Origin: Xenococcaceae cyanobacterium MO_167.B27
Lineage (GTDB): Bacteria; Cyanobacteriota; Cyanobacteriia; Cyanobacteriales; Xenococcaceae
NCBI GenBank assembly: GCA_030065935.1
Contig: JASJCP010000028.1
Location: forward strand, 1 to 64,000
Reading direction: 5' to 3'
Length of the DNA: 64,000 bases
The position numbers were made by a program, and so were the translations under genes. The notes under the pieces are model-generated. The model worked only from the letters and a program-made list of their open reading frames with translations. It was not told where the DNA came from and did not search any database. The first letter of the stretch is position 1, and each line of letters opens with the position of its first letter. This document shows positions 54,354 to 62,597 of the stretch, piece after piece.

Positions 54354-55370
54354 ATGAAAGGTGAGCTTCTAAAAAGATTGTTTAGAGCGATCGCATCTAA
54401 TGACCAAGAAGCGATTGACAAGCTCACGTACCTAGTTATTGAAGACGAACGCAAAAAAGGACACACAGTTCTAGCCAATCAACTGGAAAATATAACTAGA
54501 ACTACTCAATCTAATGATTCGATAGATAGCAGTGGTGATAAATCTCGTAAAAATGGATTATCTCCTAGTTCAAATGTAGAGACTTTAAGTGTATTACCAA
54601 CCAGCAAAAAGCTCAATACACCTTTAGTTACTTTTATTCCTAGAGAAAAACTAAGACATCAGATGATTTTGCCATTATCGGTGGAAAAGCGTTTTCAAAG
54701 GATTGAAAAAGAATATGCTGCAAGAGATAGATTAGCTCATCATGGACTGCGTTACAGGCAAAAAATTCTTTTGTTTGGTGTTCCTGGTTGTGGAAAAACT
54801 ATGGGAGCAGAGCGTTTAGCTTGGAATACAGGATTGTCTTTTCTCAAAGTTCGTTTTGATGCAATGGTTTCTTCTTATTTAGGAGAAACAGCAAGCAACT
54901 TAAGATCGGTATTCGATCTGGCTGCTCAAAATTCTTATTTGTTATTCTTTGACGAATGTGATTCTATTGCCAAATCTAGAGAAGATATGCAAGAAGTTGG
55001 TGAAATAAAACGAGTAGTTAATACTTTTCTACAAATGTTAGATGAATATGAATCTTACTCTGGACTTCTAGTAGCAGCAACAAACTTGAATAAATCTCTT
55101 GATACTGCTCTTTGGAGACGTTTCGATGATGTGATTGAAGTACCAATTCCTGGCAAAAAAGAGCTAGAATCGATAGTCAGACAAACTCTATCAGCGATTG
55201 AGGTAGGTTCGATTAACTGGCAGTTGATTATTCAACAAATGGAAGGATTTTCGGCTGCACAAGCTGTCAGAGTCGCACAAGATGCAGCCAAAAGAGCCAT
55301 CTTAGATCGTGAAGAGTTAGTTATTCAGGAACACTTAGAAGAAGCGATTAAAGAAATCAAAGTTTCCTGA
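54354..55370 (+). CDS. AAA+ ATPase of an IetAS-like two-gene system
   Basis: The 338-residue protein has a short N-terminal helical part and one AAA+ module. Walker A is LLFGVPGCGKTMGAERLA (about 143), Walker B LLFFDECDSIAKSRED, sensor 1 LLVAATNLNKSLD, and the arginine finger lies in ALWRRFDDVIEVPIPG. The gene directly after encodes a subtilisin-like protease. An AAA ATPase next to an S8 protease is the composition of the IetAS anti-phage system (IetA plus IetS) described by Gao and colleagues in 2020; this assignment is by architecture. Start ATG 54354 is preceded by an AT-rich region without a clear SD. Confidence 0.8.
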   Translation: MKGELLKRLFRAIASNDQEAIDKLTYLVIEDERKKGHTVLANQLENITRTTQSNDSIDSSGDKSRKNGLSPSSNVETLSVLPTSKKLNTPLVTFIPREKLRHQMILPLSVEKRFQRIEKEYAARDRLAHHGLRYRQKILLFGVPGCGKTMGAERLAWNTGLSFLKVRFDAMVSSYLGETASNLRSVFDLAAQNSYLLFFDECDSIAKSREDMQEVGEIKRVVNTFLQMLDEYESYSGLLVAATNLNKSLDTALWRRFDDVIEVPIPGKKELESIVRQTLSAIEVGSINWQLIIQQMEGFSAAQAVRVAQDAAKRAILDREELVIQEHLEEAIKEIKVS

Positions 55371-55400
55371 AGTTAATTATCTCTAATTACAGGAAGTTTA

Positions 55401-58004
55401 ATGGTTGATAACTCTAAGCAATTCCCTCATATTCAGCTTAAACTCGCCAGAGAAGGAACTGCAAAACCAGCTACGGGAGGAGGAAGTAACAAAACCAACC
55501 CCATAACAGCAAAAAATAGAAGTGATCGCTGGGGACATGGAAATAAATTAAAGAGTTCTGCCAATTCAATCGTTGCAGACTGGAAATCTTCGACCGAAAA
55601 AAGAGAAGAAGAGGAAAAACCAGAACTTCCTGACGCAAGACGTATTATCTTACAAGTCGATCCTAAAGCTTTCGATCCAGACAAACTTAAGGGTTATGGA
55701 ATAGAGGTTATTGGCGATCTTGAAGATGGTTATATTATTGGCGCATCAGCAGATTTAGAATTAACAAAGTTAGAGCAAAAAATTGAAAAATTTATCAAAG
55801 AACAAAGAGGAGGTGGTTCAGTACCAGAAATATGGGAAATATTTGAAGGCTCTCAGAAAATAGAATCAATCCTGTCTCCTGAATTGTTAGCACATTGGGA
55901 TGAAGTTCAAGATGAGCAAATATACATTGTTGATATTGGAATAGCTTGTATAGGGAATAAAATTAAATTATCTGATTATCCAAGGAAAAAAGATGATGAA
56001 ACTGTTGATAGTTACAGTGAAAAATTAAATAATTGGAGAAATAAAAGAGATACTACTTATGAAGAATGGGATAATTTAAAATCTCAACGAGAAGATGAGT
56101 TAACACAATTTGTTGAAAATTATCAAGGTAAAATTTTATCTATTGTTGATGGAGATACTCCAAAATTTATTGAACTTCCTGATAGTTTTTCTTGTCGCAT
56201 TCAGATTTCAGGAAAAGGATTAAAAGATTTAGTTTTTACCTTTCCTTATATTTTTGAAGTTAGCGAACCAGATGAATTTAAAGTAGCAATTCGCAACCCA
56301 AGTACATCAAGATATACTCAGCATATTTCAGAATTGCAGCCTCCTAAAAAAGATGCGCCTAAAGTCTGTGTTATTGATAGTGGAATTCAAGAAAGACATC
56401 CGTTATTAAGAGCAGCGATAGATTCTCAAAGTTCAACCTGTTGGATTCCTGGAGAAAGTAATAAAACTGCCGATTATGTCAGTAATGGGGGACATGGTAC
56501 TAGAGTAGCTGGAGCAATACTCTATCCGAGAAATATTCCTCGTACTGGTCAACAACAAGCAATTTGTTGGCTACAAAATGCCAGAGTTTTAGATGCTAAA
56601 TGTAAACTTATAAAACAATTATTTCCTCCAGATTTAATCAAAGAAATAGTTGACTTTTATCATACAAAATCTAATACTAGAATCTTTAATCATTCAATTA
56701 CTGGTGCTGTTCCTTGTAGAACTCGTTATATGAGTGCCTGGTCAGCTACGATTGATGAATTGACTTATCAAAATGACATTCTTTTTGTTGTAGCTGCTGG
56801 TAATTTACTTTTAGAGCCTGATCCTGAATATAATCCTGTTACAAGACTAACTATTAAAGAACATCTACAAAATCAAAAATTATATCCCGAATATTTATTA
56901 GAAGATTCTTGTCGAATTGCCAATCCCGCACAGAGTTTTCAAGCTTTAACTGTTGGTTCTGTTGCATCTGATTACTACAATAATCCGCCTCTTAATTCTC
57001 TGGCGGAAAAAGATCAACCATCAGCCTTTTCTTGTTCTGGGTTGGGTATTTGGGAAACAATTAAACCCGAAGTTGTTGAATATGGCGGTGATGTAGTTAC
57101 TGATAATAACAATATTCCTAGTTTAACCTACCCAAATGCAGTATGTCCTGAATTAGTGCGCTCGACTTTAAATGGTGGTGATGCTGTAGCTGCTGATAAG
57201 ATTGGTACATCTTTTGCTACACCAAAAGTTACTCATATTCTTGCTCGTTTAGCTACTGAATTTCCACAAGAAAGCTGTTTGTTATATCGTGCTTTAGTTG
57301 TACAATCGGCTCGATTACCAGAGTGGACAAAACAAAGTGATGTTAATCTATTTCATGCTATTCGTACAATTGGTTATGGTATTCCCAATCTTGATCGTGC
57401 TTTAGGAAATACTGAAAATAGAATTACTTTAATTACTCAAGGTGATAGAAAAATTAAAGCCAGACAAGCTCATGTTTATCAAGTTCAATTACCCAAAGAA
57501 CTGAGATCGCAAGGAGATGAATTAGAAATTTTATTAGAGATAACTTTATCTTACAAGGCACAACCTCGTAGAACGAGACGTAACAGAAGAAGATATCTTT
57601 CTACCTGGCTTGATTGGGATTGTAGCAAAAGAGGAGAAGACCCAGATTATTTTCTTAATAGAATACTTAAAGAATATGATGCACCTGAAGATGCAGATAA
57701 AGGAGAAAGTATTTTTACTTGGACTCTTGGTAAACAAAAAAATCATAAAACAATTAAGGAAATTTCTAGGAGTGCAGGAACTCTTCAGAAAGATTGGACA
57801 ATTGTAAAATCTTATGAGCTAAGAGAAGCTTTTTGTATTGCTGTAGTGGGACATGAAGGTTGGAATAACGATCCAGATGCTTCTGTCCCCTATTCTTTAG
57901 TTGTCAGTTTTGAGGCAATAAATCCTAATATTCCTATTTATTCAGCAATTGTACAAGCTGAAACTAAAGTTGAACTTGAAGTTAAAAAACAAGTAACTGT
58001 TTGA
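55401..58004 (+). CDS. Subtilisin-like (S8) serine protease of an IetAS-like system
   Basis: The 867-residue protein has about 310 N-terminal residues of unknown fold, then an S8 catalytic domain with the triad intact: Asp in KVCVIDSGIQERHPL, His in NGGHGTRVAGAIL, Ser in GTSFATPKVTHIL, and the oxyanion Asn in FVVAAGN. The C-terminal 250 residues (beta-rich, ending SFEAINPNI...) are unassigned. No signal peptide, so it is probably cytoplasmic. The gap to the ATPase gene is 30 bp with an AGGAAG ribosome-binding site, so they form an operon. Probable role: protease activated by the ATPase upon infection, by analogy with IetS. Confidence 0.8.
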   Translation: MVDNSKQFPHIQLKLAREGTAKPATGGGSNKTNPITAKNRSDRWGHGNKLKSSANSIVADWKSSTEKREEEEKPELPDARRIILQVDPKAFDPDKLKGYGIEVIGDLEDGYIIGASADLELTKLEQKIEKFIKEQRGGGSVPEIWEIFEGSQKIESILSPELLAHWDEVQDEQIYIVDIGIACIGNKIKLSDYPRKKDDETVDSYSEKLNNWRNKRDTTYEEWDNLKSQREDELTQFVENYQGKILSIVDGDTPKFIELPDSFSCRIQISGKGLKDLVFTFPYIFEVSEPDEFKVAIRNPSTSRYTQHISELQPPKKDAPKVCVIDSGIQERHPLLRAAIDSQSSTCWIPGESNKTADYVSNGGHGTRVAGAILYPRNIPRTGQQQAICWLQNARVLDAKCKLIKQLFPPDLIKEIVDFYHTKSNTRIFNHSITGAVPCRTRYMSAWSATIDELTYQNDILFVVAAGNLLLEPDPEYNPVTRLTIKEHLQNQKLYPEYLLEDSCRIANPAQSFQALTVGSVASDYYNNPPLNSLAEKDQPSAFSCSGLGIWETIKPEVVEYGGDVVTDNNNIPSLTYPNAVCPELVRSTLNGGDAVAADKIGTSFATPKVTHILARLATEFPQESCLLYRALVVQSARLPEWTKQSDVNLFHAIRTIGYGIPNLDRALGNTENRITLITQGDRKIKARQAHVYQVQLPKELRSQGDELEILLEITLSYKAQPRRTRRNRRRYLSTWLDWDCSKRGEDPDYFLNRILKEYDAPEDADKGESIFTWTLGKQKNHKTIKEISRSAGTLQKDWTIVKSYELREAFCIAVVGHEGWNNDPDASVPYSLVVSFEAINPNIPIYSAIVQAETKVELEVKKQVTV

Positions 58005-58081
58005 CATAATGTTTGTTAAATTACTTAATTTTTATTTAAAATATTTAAAATATATTCATTGTTGTCAATAATTCTAAAACT

Positions 58082-59494
58082 TTGTACTTATTACACGAGA
58101 TCGATATAGTTTTTTCCCAAATAGTTTCCGCAATGGAAATAGTACTATTTTTTTCTATTGCAGGGATACCTTTAATTATTCTGTGGCTGATTGGAGGAGG
58201 AATATTTTTTACTCTTAGATATGGTTTTATTAGTCTGCGAGGATTTAAAGAAGCAGTCGCCATTGCGACAGGAAAATATGAAACAGATGGGGAGGGAGAA
58301 GTATCCTCTTTTCAAGCTTTAGCTACCGCTTTGTCGGGGACAGTAGGATTAGGAAATATTGCAGGAGTTGCGATCGCTATTCAAGTAGGAGGCGCAGGGG
58401 CGGTTTTTTGGATGAGTATCGCTGCTTTCTTGGGGATGTCTAGTAAGTTTGTTGAATGCACTCTAGGACAGCAATACCGCCAGGTTAACCCTGATGGGAC
58501 AGTAGCAGGAGGACCCATGTATTATTTAGAAAAAGGTCTAGGTGATTTGGGTTTTGCCAAGTTAGGGAAGTTACTAGGAATAATTTTTGCTCTGTTTTGT
58601 ATCGGTGCTTCTTTTGGTGGCGGAAATATGTTTCAAGTCAATCAGTCTTTTTCCGCTTTGACTGCTTTGTTTCCTGGTGTGGAAAGTTATAACTGGGTAT
58701 TTGGTTTAACTGTTGTAGTGTTAGTGGGGTTGGTAATTGTTGGAGGAATTAACCGCATTGGGGTGGTTACAAGTAAGTTAGTCCCCTTGATGATTGGGAT
58801 ATATTTAGTAGGTTGTTTGTGGGTCATTGGTAGCAAAATTACAGAAATACCAGATGCGATTATAACTATCTGTCAGTCAGCTTTTTCCGCTAATGCTGTA
58901 GAAGGGGGTTTAGTAGGGTTGTTAGTCTTAGCAATTCGTCGTAGTGCTTTCTCTAATGGTGCTGGTTTGGGGGCTGCTGCGATCGCTCATTCGGCTGCAA
59001 AAACTCAAGAGCCGATACAAGAAGGATTAGTATCGATGTTAGAGCCATTTATTGACACTGTTGTAATCTGTAACTTAACCGCTTTAGTAATAGTTTTAAC
59101 TGGAACTTATGGGGTAAATATTCCCTCAGATATTAATGGCTCAGAGTTAACCGCTTTGGCTTTTTCCCAGGTAGTTAGTTGGTTTCCCTATCTTTTAGCA
59201 GTGGTAATTTTCTTGTTTGGTTTTTCTACTACTTTGGCATGGAGTTATTACGGCGAAAAATCTTGGATCTATCTATTCGGCGATCGCAATACTTTGATTT
59301 ATAAGGGTGTCTTTCTAATTTGTATTTTTGTTGGGGCGGTGGTTAATCTGGGAGTCGTAGTAGAATTTAGCGACATGATGTTATTAGCAATGGCTCTACC
59401 CAATCTGATTGGATGTATTCTGTTATCCAACAAAGTTGCTAAAAGACTAAATAATTATCTGTTAAAACAAAACTTGGAATCTAAAATAAATTAG
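58082..59494 (+). CDS. Sodium:alanine/glycine symporter (AgcS family)
   Basis: The 470-residue protein has about eleven membrane helices. Family landmarks are LSGTVGLGNIAGVAIAIQVGGAGAVFWM, FVECTLGQQYRQV, GGPMYYLEKGLG and SNGAGLGAAAIAHSAAKT. The start given is TTG at 58082. The next Met (58133, MEIVLFFSIAGIPL) would cut into a segment that related proteins seem to have, so I keep the TTG, with doubt. It imports small neutral amino acids with sodium. It stands 77 bp after the protease gene and is unlikely to be part of that system. Confidence 0.88.
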   Translation: MYLLHEIDIVFSQIVSAMEIVLFFSIAGIPLIILWLIGGGIFFTLRYGFISLRGFKEAVAIATGKYETDGEGEVSSFQALATALSGTVGLGNIAGVAIAIQVGGAGAVFWMSIAAFLGMSSKFVECTLGQQYRQVNPDGTVAGGPMYYLEKGLGDLGFAKLGKLLGIIFALFCIGASFGGGNMFQVNQSFSALTALFPGVESYNWVFGLTVVVLVGLVIVGGINRIGVVTSKLVPLMIGIYLVGCLWVIGSKITEIPDAIITICQSAFSANAVEGGLVGLLVLAIRRSAFSNGAGLGAAAIAHSAAKTQEPIQEGLVSMLEPFIDTVVICNLTALVIVLTGTYGVNIPSDINGSELTALAFSQVVSWFPYLLAVVIFLFGFSTTLAWSYYGEKSWIYLFGDRNTLIYKGVFLICIFVGAVVNLGVVVEFSDMMLLAMALPNLIGCILLSNKVAKRLNNYLLKQNLESKIN

Positions 59495-59559
59495 GGTGTA
59501 GGCTTGGTGAAACAATGTTCTTTCTAGAATACTAAAAATCGTCATCCTTTATCCTTTAT

Positions 59560-59690
59560 CCCTCATCCCTTAGTAGTAAGTAGTAAGTAGTAAGTAATAA
59601 CAATCAATCTCCCCACACCGCCTGACCCTATGACCCTATGACCTATGACCTATGACCTATGACCTATGACCTATGACCTATGACCCCTGA
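59560..59690. repeat. STRR arrays (AGTAAGT and CTATGAC units)
   Basis: AGTAGTAAGTAGTAAGTAGT is followed by a run of CCTATGA heptamers from about 59626 to 59688, then a C-rich tract. The space to 59762 has no ORF. Confidence 0.8.
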
Positions 59691-59762
59691 CCCCAGTCCC
59701 TCTCTCTCCCCAATCTCCCCTACTCTCCCCATTCCCCATCTCAACTATCTAATTAATTTGAA

Positions 59763-60692
59763 CTAATTACTATTAAAAAAATCTAGAATTTCCTGATAAA
59801 AAAAAGCTCCTTTATTTCGACTATCAGCAGCAGTAACAACAAGTCTTAAAGTTTCAATTAAAGAATTTTTAGTAGCATCTATAATTAGCTCTAGAAGTTG
59901 ACTAATATCATTTTGATTTTCTTGTCCATAGGCGATAACATTGATATAATCATTACGAATTGCATTAGAAATAATTACAATGGGATAGCCTGTCTTGAGT
60001 AAAATTAAATTCATCAATAGTCTTGCTGTTCTTCCGTTACCATCACGGAATGGATGTATAGAAACAAAACGAAAATGAGCAGTAGTTGCATATTCTATGG
60101 GATGTAATTCTTGAGCTTGTTCTGAATTAAGCCAATTAATAAATTCTGCCATTAATTGTGGCACTAAATAATGTGGTGGATCAAGATAATTTGTTCCTGC
60201 TGCTTTAACATCTAATCCCCGATATTTCCCCGCTTCATCTGGGGCGATTTTTCTTAAAATTAAATTATGAATTTGTTTGATTTGCCATTCTCCAATCGTA
60301 CTATCTTCTTTGGCTAATGTTTCTACGTAGTCAATAGCATCTTTATGTCCAATAATTTCTAAATGTTCTTGTAGTGTTTTCCCACCAATAGTAATTCCTT
60401 TCGATAAAACTAATTCTGTTTCACTTTGACTCAGGGTATTACCTTCAATTGCATTGGAATTATAGGTAAACTGAACATCATATATTTTTTTTAATTCCGC
60501 AACAATTATTGGAGAAAGGGGACGAAAGCTATCTAACCATCTTTTGAGTTTATTTATCTGTTGCAATTGAGACTGATTATTCATATTCAGATAGTGATTG
60601 ATTAGTTTCTCAATATCTGGAGTAGTATGTGTTTTATGTAATTGAATAAGTTTCGAGATGAATTCATCGTATAGTTGGTAACTGGAGGTCAT
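59763..60692 (-). CDS. Fic-domain protein with autoinhibitory motif (class II)
   Basis: Fic enzymes transfer AMP or another nucleotide moiety to target proteins. The 309-residue protein has the N-terminal inhibitory segment YNSNAIEGNTLSQSE ((S/T)xxxE(G/N)), placing it in class II, and the catalytic HPFRDGNGRTARLLMN near residue 212 with its intact His. A C-terminal tail follows. Targets are unknown. There is no adjacent antitoxin gene. The tail (residues about 270-309) is short; larger relatives have a winged helix there. Confidence 0.88.
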   Translation of the reverse strand: MTSSYQLYDEFISKLIQLHKTHTTPDIEKLINHYLNMNNQSQLQQINKLKRWLDSFRPLSPIIVAELKKIYDVQFTYNSNAIEGNTLSQSETELVLSKGITIGGKTLQEHLEIIGHKDAIDYVETLAKEDSTIGEWQIKQIHNLILRKIAPDEAGKYRGLDVKAAGTNYLDPPHYLVPQLMAEFINWLNSEQAQELHPIEYATTAHFRFVSIHPFRDGNGRTARLLMNLILLKTGYPIVIISNAIRNDYINVIAYGQENQNDISQLLELIIDATKNSLIETLRLVVTAADSRNKGAFFYQEILDFFNSN

Positions 60693-60784
60693 AATTTATG
60701 AGATTTATGCACGCAAGTTTTTAAATTGAATATTATCCAAAGCATAAATTTTATCTACCTCACCAGTATCAGAATTACTATAAT

Positions 60785-61225
60785 TTAACGCCCTTTTGGT
60801 AAGTAACCAGAAGGCTGAGATGGTTTGGTTTTGGGAGTGGATTCTCTTCCTCCCCACACTAGGGGTAAGCTTAGTATGCCAAGTAGTGCTATTACTCCAG
60901 AAATTAGCCAGATCGTAAATCTACTGGGTTGATAGTTTCCTTGCTCAATTTGCCAATAGACTCGGTTGTAACGTAAGGCTGCTAGTCCTACAATAATTAC
61001 TCCTGATATGACTAAACTTATACCTAAAATCTCAGAATTAACTAGGGAGTAGTTTTGTCCTAAGTTTTGTGTGGTTACTGTTTGGGACTGACGGAGAAAT
61101 AAACCAAAACGAGCGATCGCCAGACCAAATCCGATTAAAGAAATAGAGGTGCGAAGCCAAGCTAAAAAAGTGCGCTCATTCGCTTGATGCTCTCTCTGAC
61201 GAGGGCTTTTACCCTGTTTTGTCAT
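60785..61225 (-). CDS. DUF202/YidH-family membrane protein
   Basis: The 146-residue protein has the DUF202 N-terminus ANERTFLAWLRTSISLIGFGLAIARFGLFL and two further membrane helices (ISLVISGVIIVGLAAL and FTIWLISGVIALLGILSL). Function unknown; some relatives occur with transporter genes. Its start overlaps the upstream sugar permease gene by 17 nt, so the two may be co-transcribed. Confidence 0.85.
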   Translation of the reverse strand: MTKQGKSPRQREHQANERTFLAWLRTSISLIGFGLAIARFGLFLRQSQTVTTQNLGQNYSLVNSEILGISLVISGVIIVGLAALRYNRVYWQIEQGNYQPSRFTIWLISGVIALLGILSLPLVWGGRESTPKTKPSQPSGYLPKGR

Positions 61226-62096
61226 TACTACTCAACCGTACATTGATAATTGATAAACCTAAAATGCTGAGAAACAGCACTAAGCCAATAGTGCAAGCAT
61301 AGCTCATATCGAAATCTTGGAAGGCTCTCTCATATAAATAATACACTACGGTTTTAGTACTGTTGCGGGGTCCTCCTTGGGTCATTACATAAATCTCTTC
61401 AAATACTTTAGTAGCGGAGATAGCAGAAATTACTGTGACTAGAAATAAATAGGGACGCATTAGGGGTAAGGTAATATCTAAGTGTTTGCGCCATCCATCT
61501 GAGCCATCAATTGCTGCTGCTTCGTATAATTCGGGAGATATCCCTTGTAAACCTGCAAGATAAATTACCATGTAGTAACCTAATCCTTTCCAGATGGTGA
61601 CTAACATCACGCTCCACAGAGCTAAATCGGGACTGGTTAACCAGGGAATTCCCGACTCAAAACCTAGAGCTTTAATAAATTGATTCAGTAAGCCGTTGCT
61701 AACATAGATCGCTTTCCAAGCAATACCTGCTACTACCATTGAGATTACTACAGGGGTATAAAAAGCAGTGCGAAACCAGTAAATACCTTTTAATTTTTGA
61801 TTGACTAAAATCGCTAAGATTAAGGGTGCTATTACCAAGACAGGAACAGCACCTACTAAATATAAAAGGGTATTACCGACAGTTTGCCAGAAAACGCGAT
61901 CGCTGGCTAGTCGCTGAAAATTTGTCCATCCTACCCATTGAGGTGCTTGGGTGAGGTCATATTCGTATTGAGTAAAACTTAAAGAAAAGGCTGATATCCC
62001 TGGTAAAAAAACTGTTAGAGTCAGAATCGCGATCGCAGGCAGCAAGAACAGATAGGGAATCAGTTTTTTTTGATTACTTGATAAAGACTTGAACAA
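61209..62096 (-). CDS. Sugar ABC transporter permease (MalF/UgpA-like)
   Basis: The 295-residue inner-membrane protein has six predicted helices and the binding-protein-dependent transport signature, the EAA loop YEAAAIDGSDGWRKHLDITLPLMRP. It corresponds to the first permease (LacF/UgpA/MalF-like) of a carbohydrate importer of the CUT1 family. The second permease, binding protein and ATPase are not in the window. Downstream lies the overlapping DUF202 gene. Confidence 0.88.
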   Translation of the reverse strand: MFKSLSSNQKKLIPYLFLLPAIAILTLTVFLPGISAFSLSFTQYEYDLTQAPQWVGWTNFQRLASDRVFWQTVGNTLLYLVGAVPVLVIAPLILAILVNQKLKGIYWFRTAFYTPVVISMVVAGIAWKAIYVSNGLLNQFIKALGFESGIPWLTSPDLALWSVMLVTIWKGLGYYMVIYLAGLQGISPELYEAAAIDGSDGWRKHLDITLPLMRPYLFLVTVISAISATKVFEEIYVMTQGGPRNSTKTVVYYLYERAFQDFDMSYACTIGLVLFLSILGLSIINVRLSSNDKTG

Positions 62097-62597
62097 TTAA
62101 CTATTCACAATTAGTTTTTTGTTACTATAGCAAATAGCATCGCTCAGTCAATCAACAACCCACACTTTCTTGCTCTCTATAAATACTAAATGGACTTGGT
62201 AAAGAAGCTAATCCTAAAACCAATCTACCAATCAATCCCTCTTAGACAATTCTAGAAAGAATGTTGTTATGCTTTGAACGATGCTATTCGGTGCTAGACA
62301 GATAATATAATGAAACAGCTTATTTTCCTCGTAATTATCTAATGTGTACTTGGCTGTTTGATCTGCCATGAAAGTTATTTCAACCTTCAATATTTAATAT
62401 AATCAATTATTCTTTTAGGGTCTAGTTATTGCAACTAAAGTTCATCTTTTTGAGAGTAAAAACTACCATTTAGATTAAGTAAAATGAACAAAAAGACTAA
62501 TTACTGCGTCTATACTATTGGGATAAAAGAGACAACTGTATCAAATATTCCTGATACTTAATGCTCTAGACCCTCCCACCTATTATAAGTTCGTAGT
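62097..62597. other. Gene-free 500-bp region between divergent genes
   Basis: The permease gene (minus) and the DUF1800 gene (plus) diverge here, so the region should contain both promoters. No ORF, hairpin array or repeat stands out. The sequence is AT-rich throughout. Confidence 0.5.
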
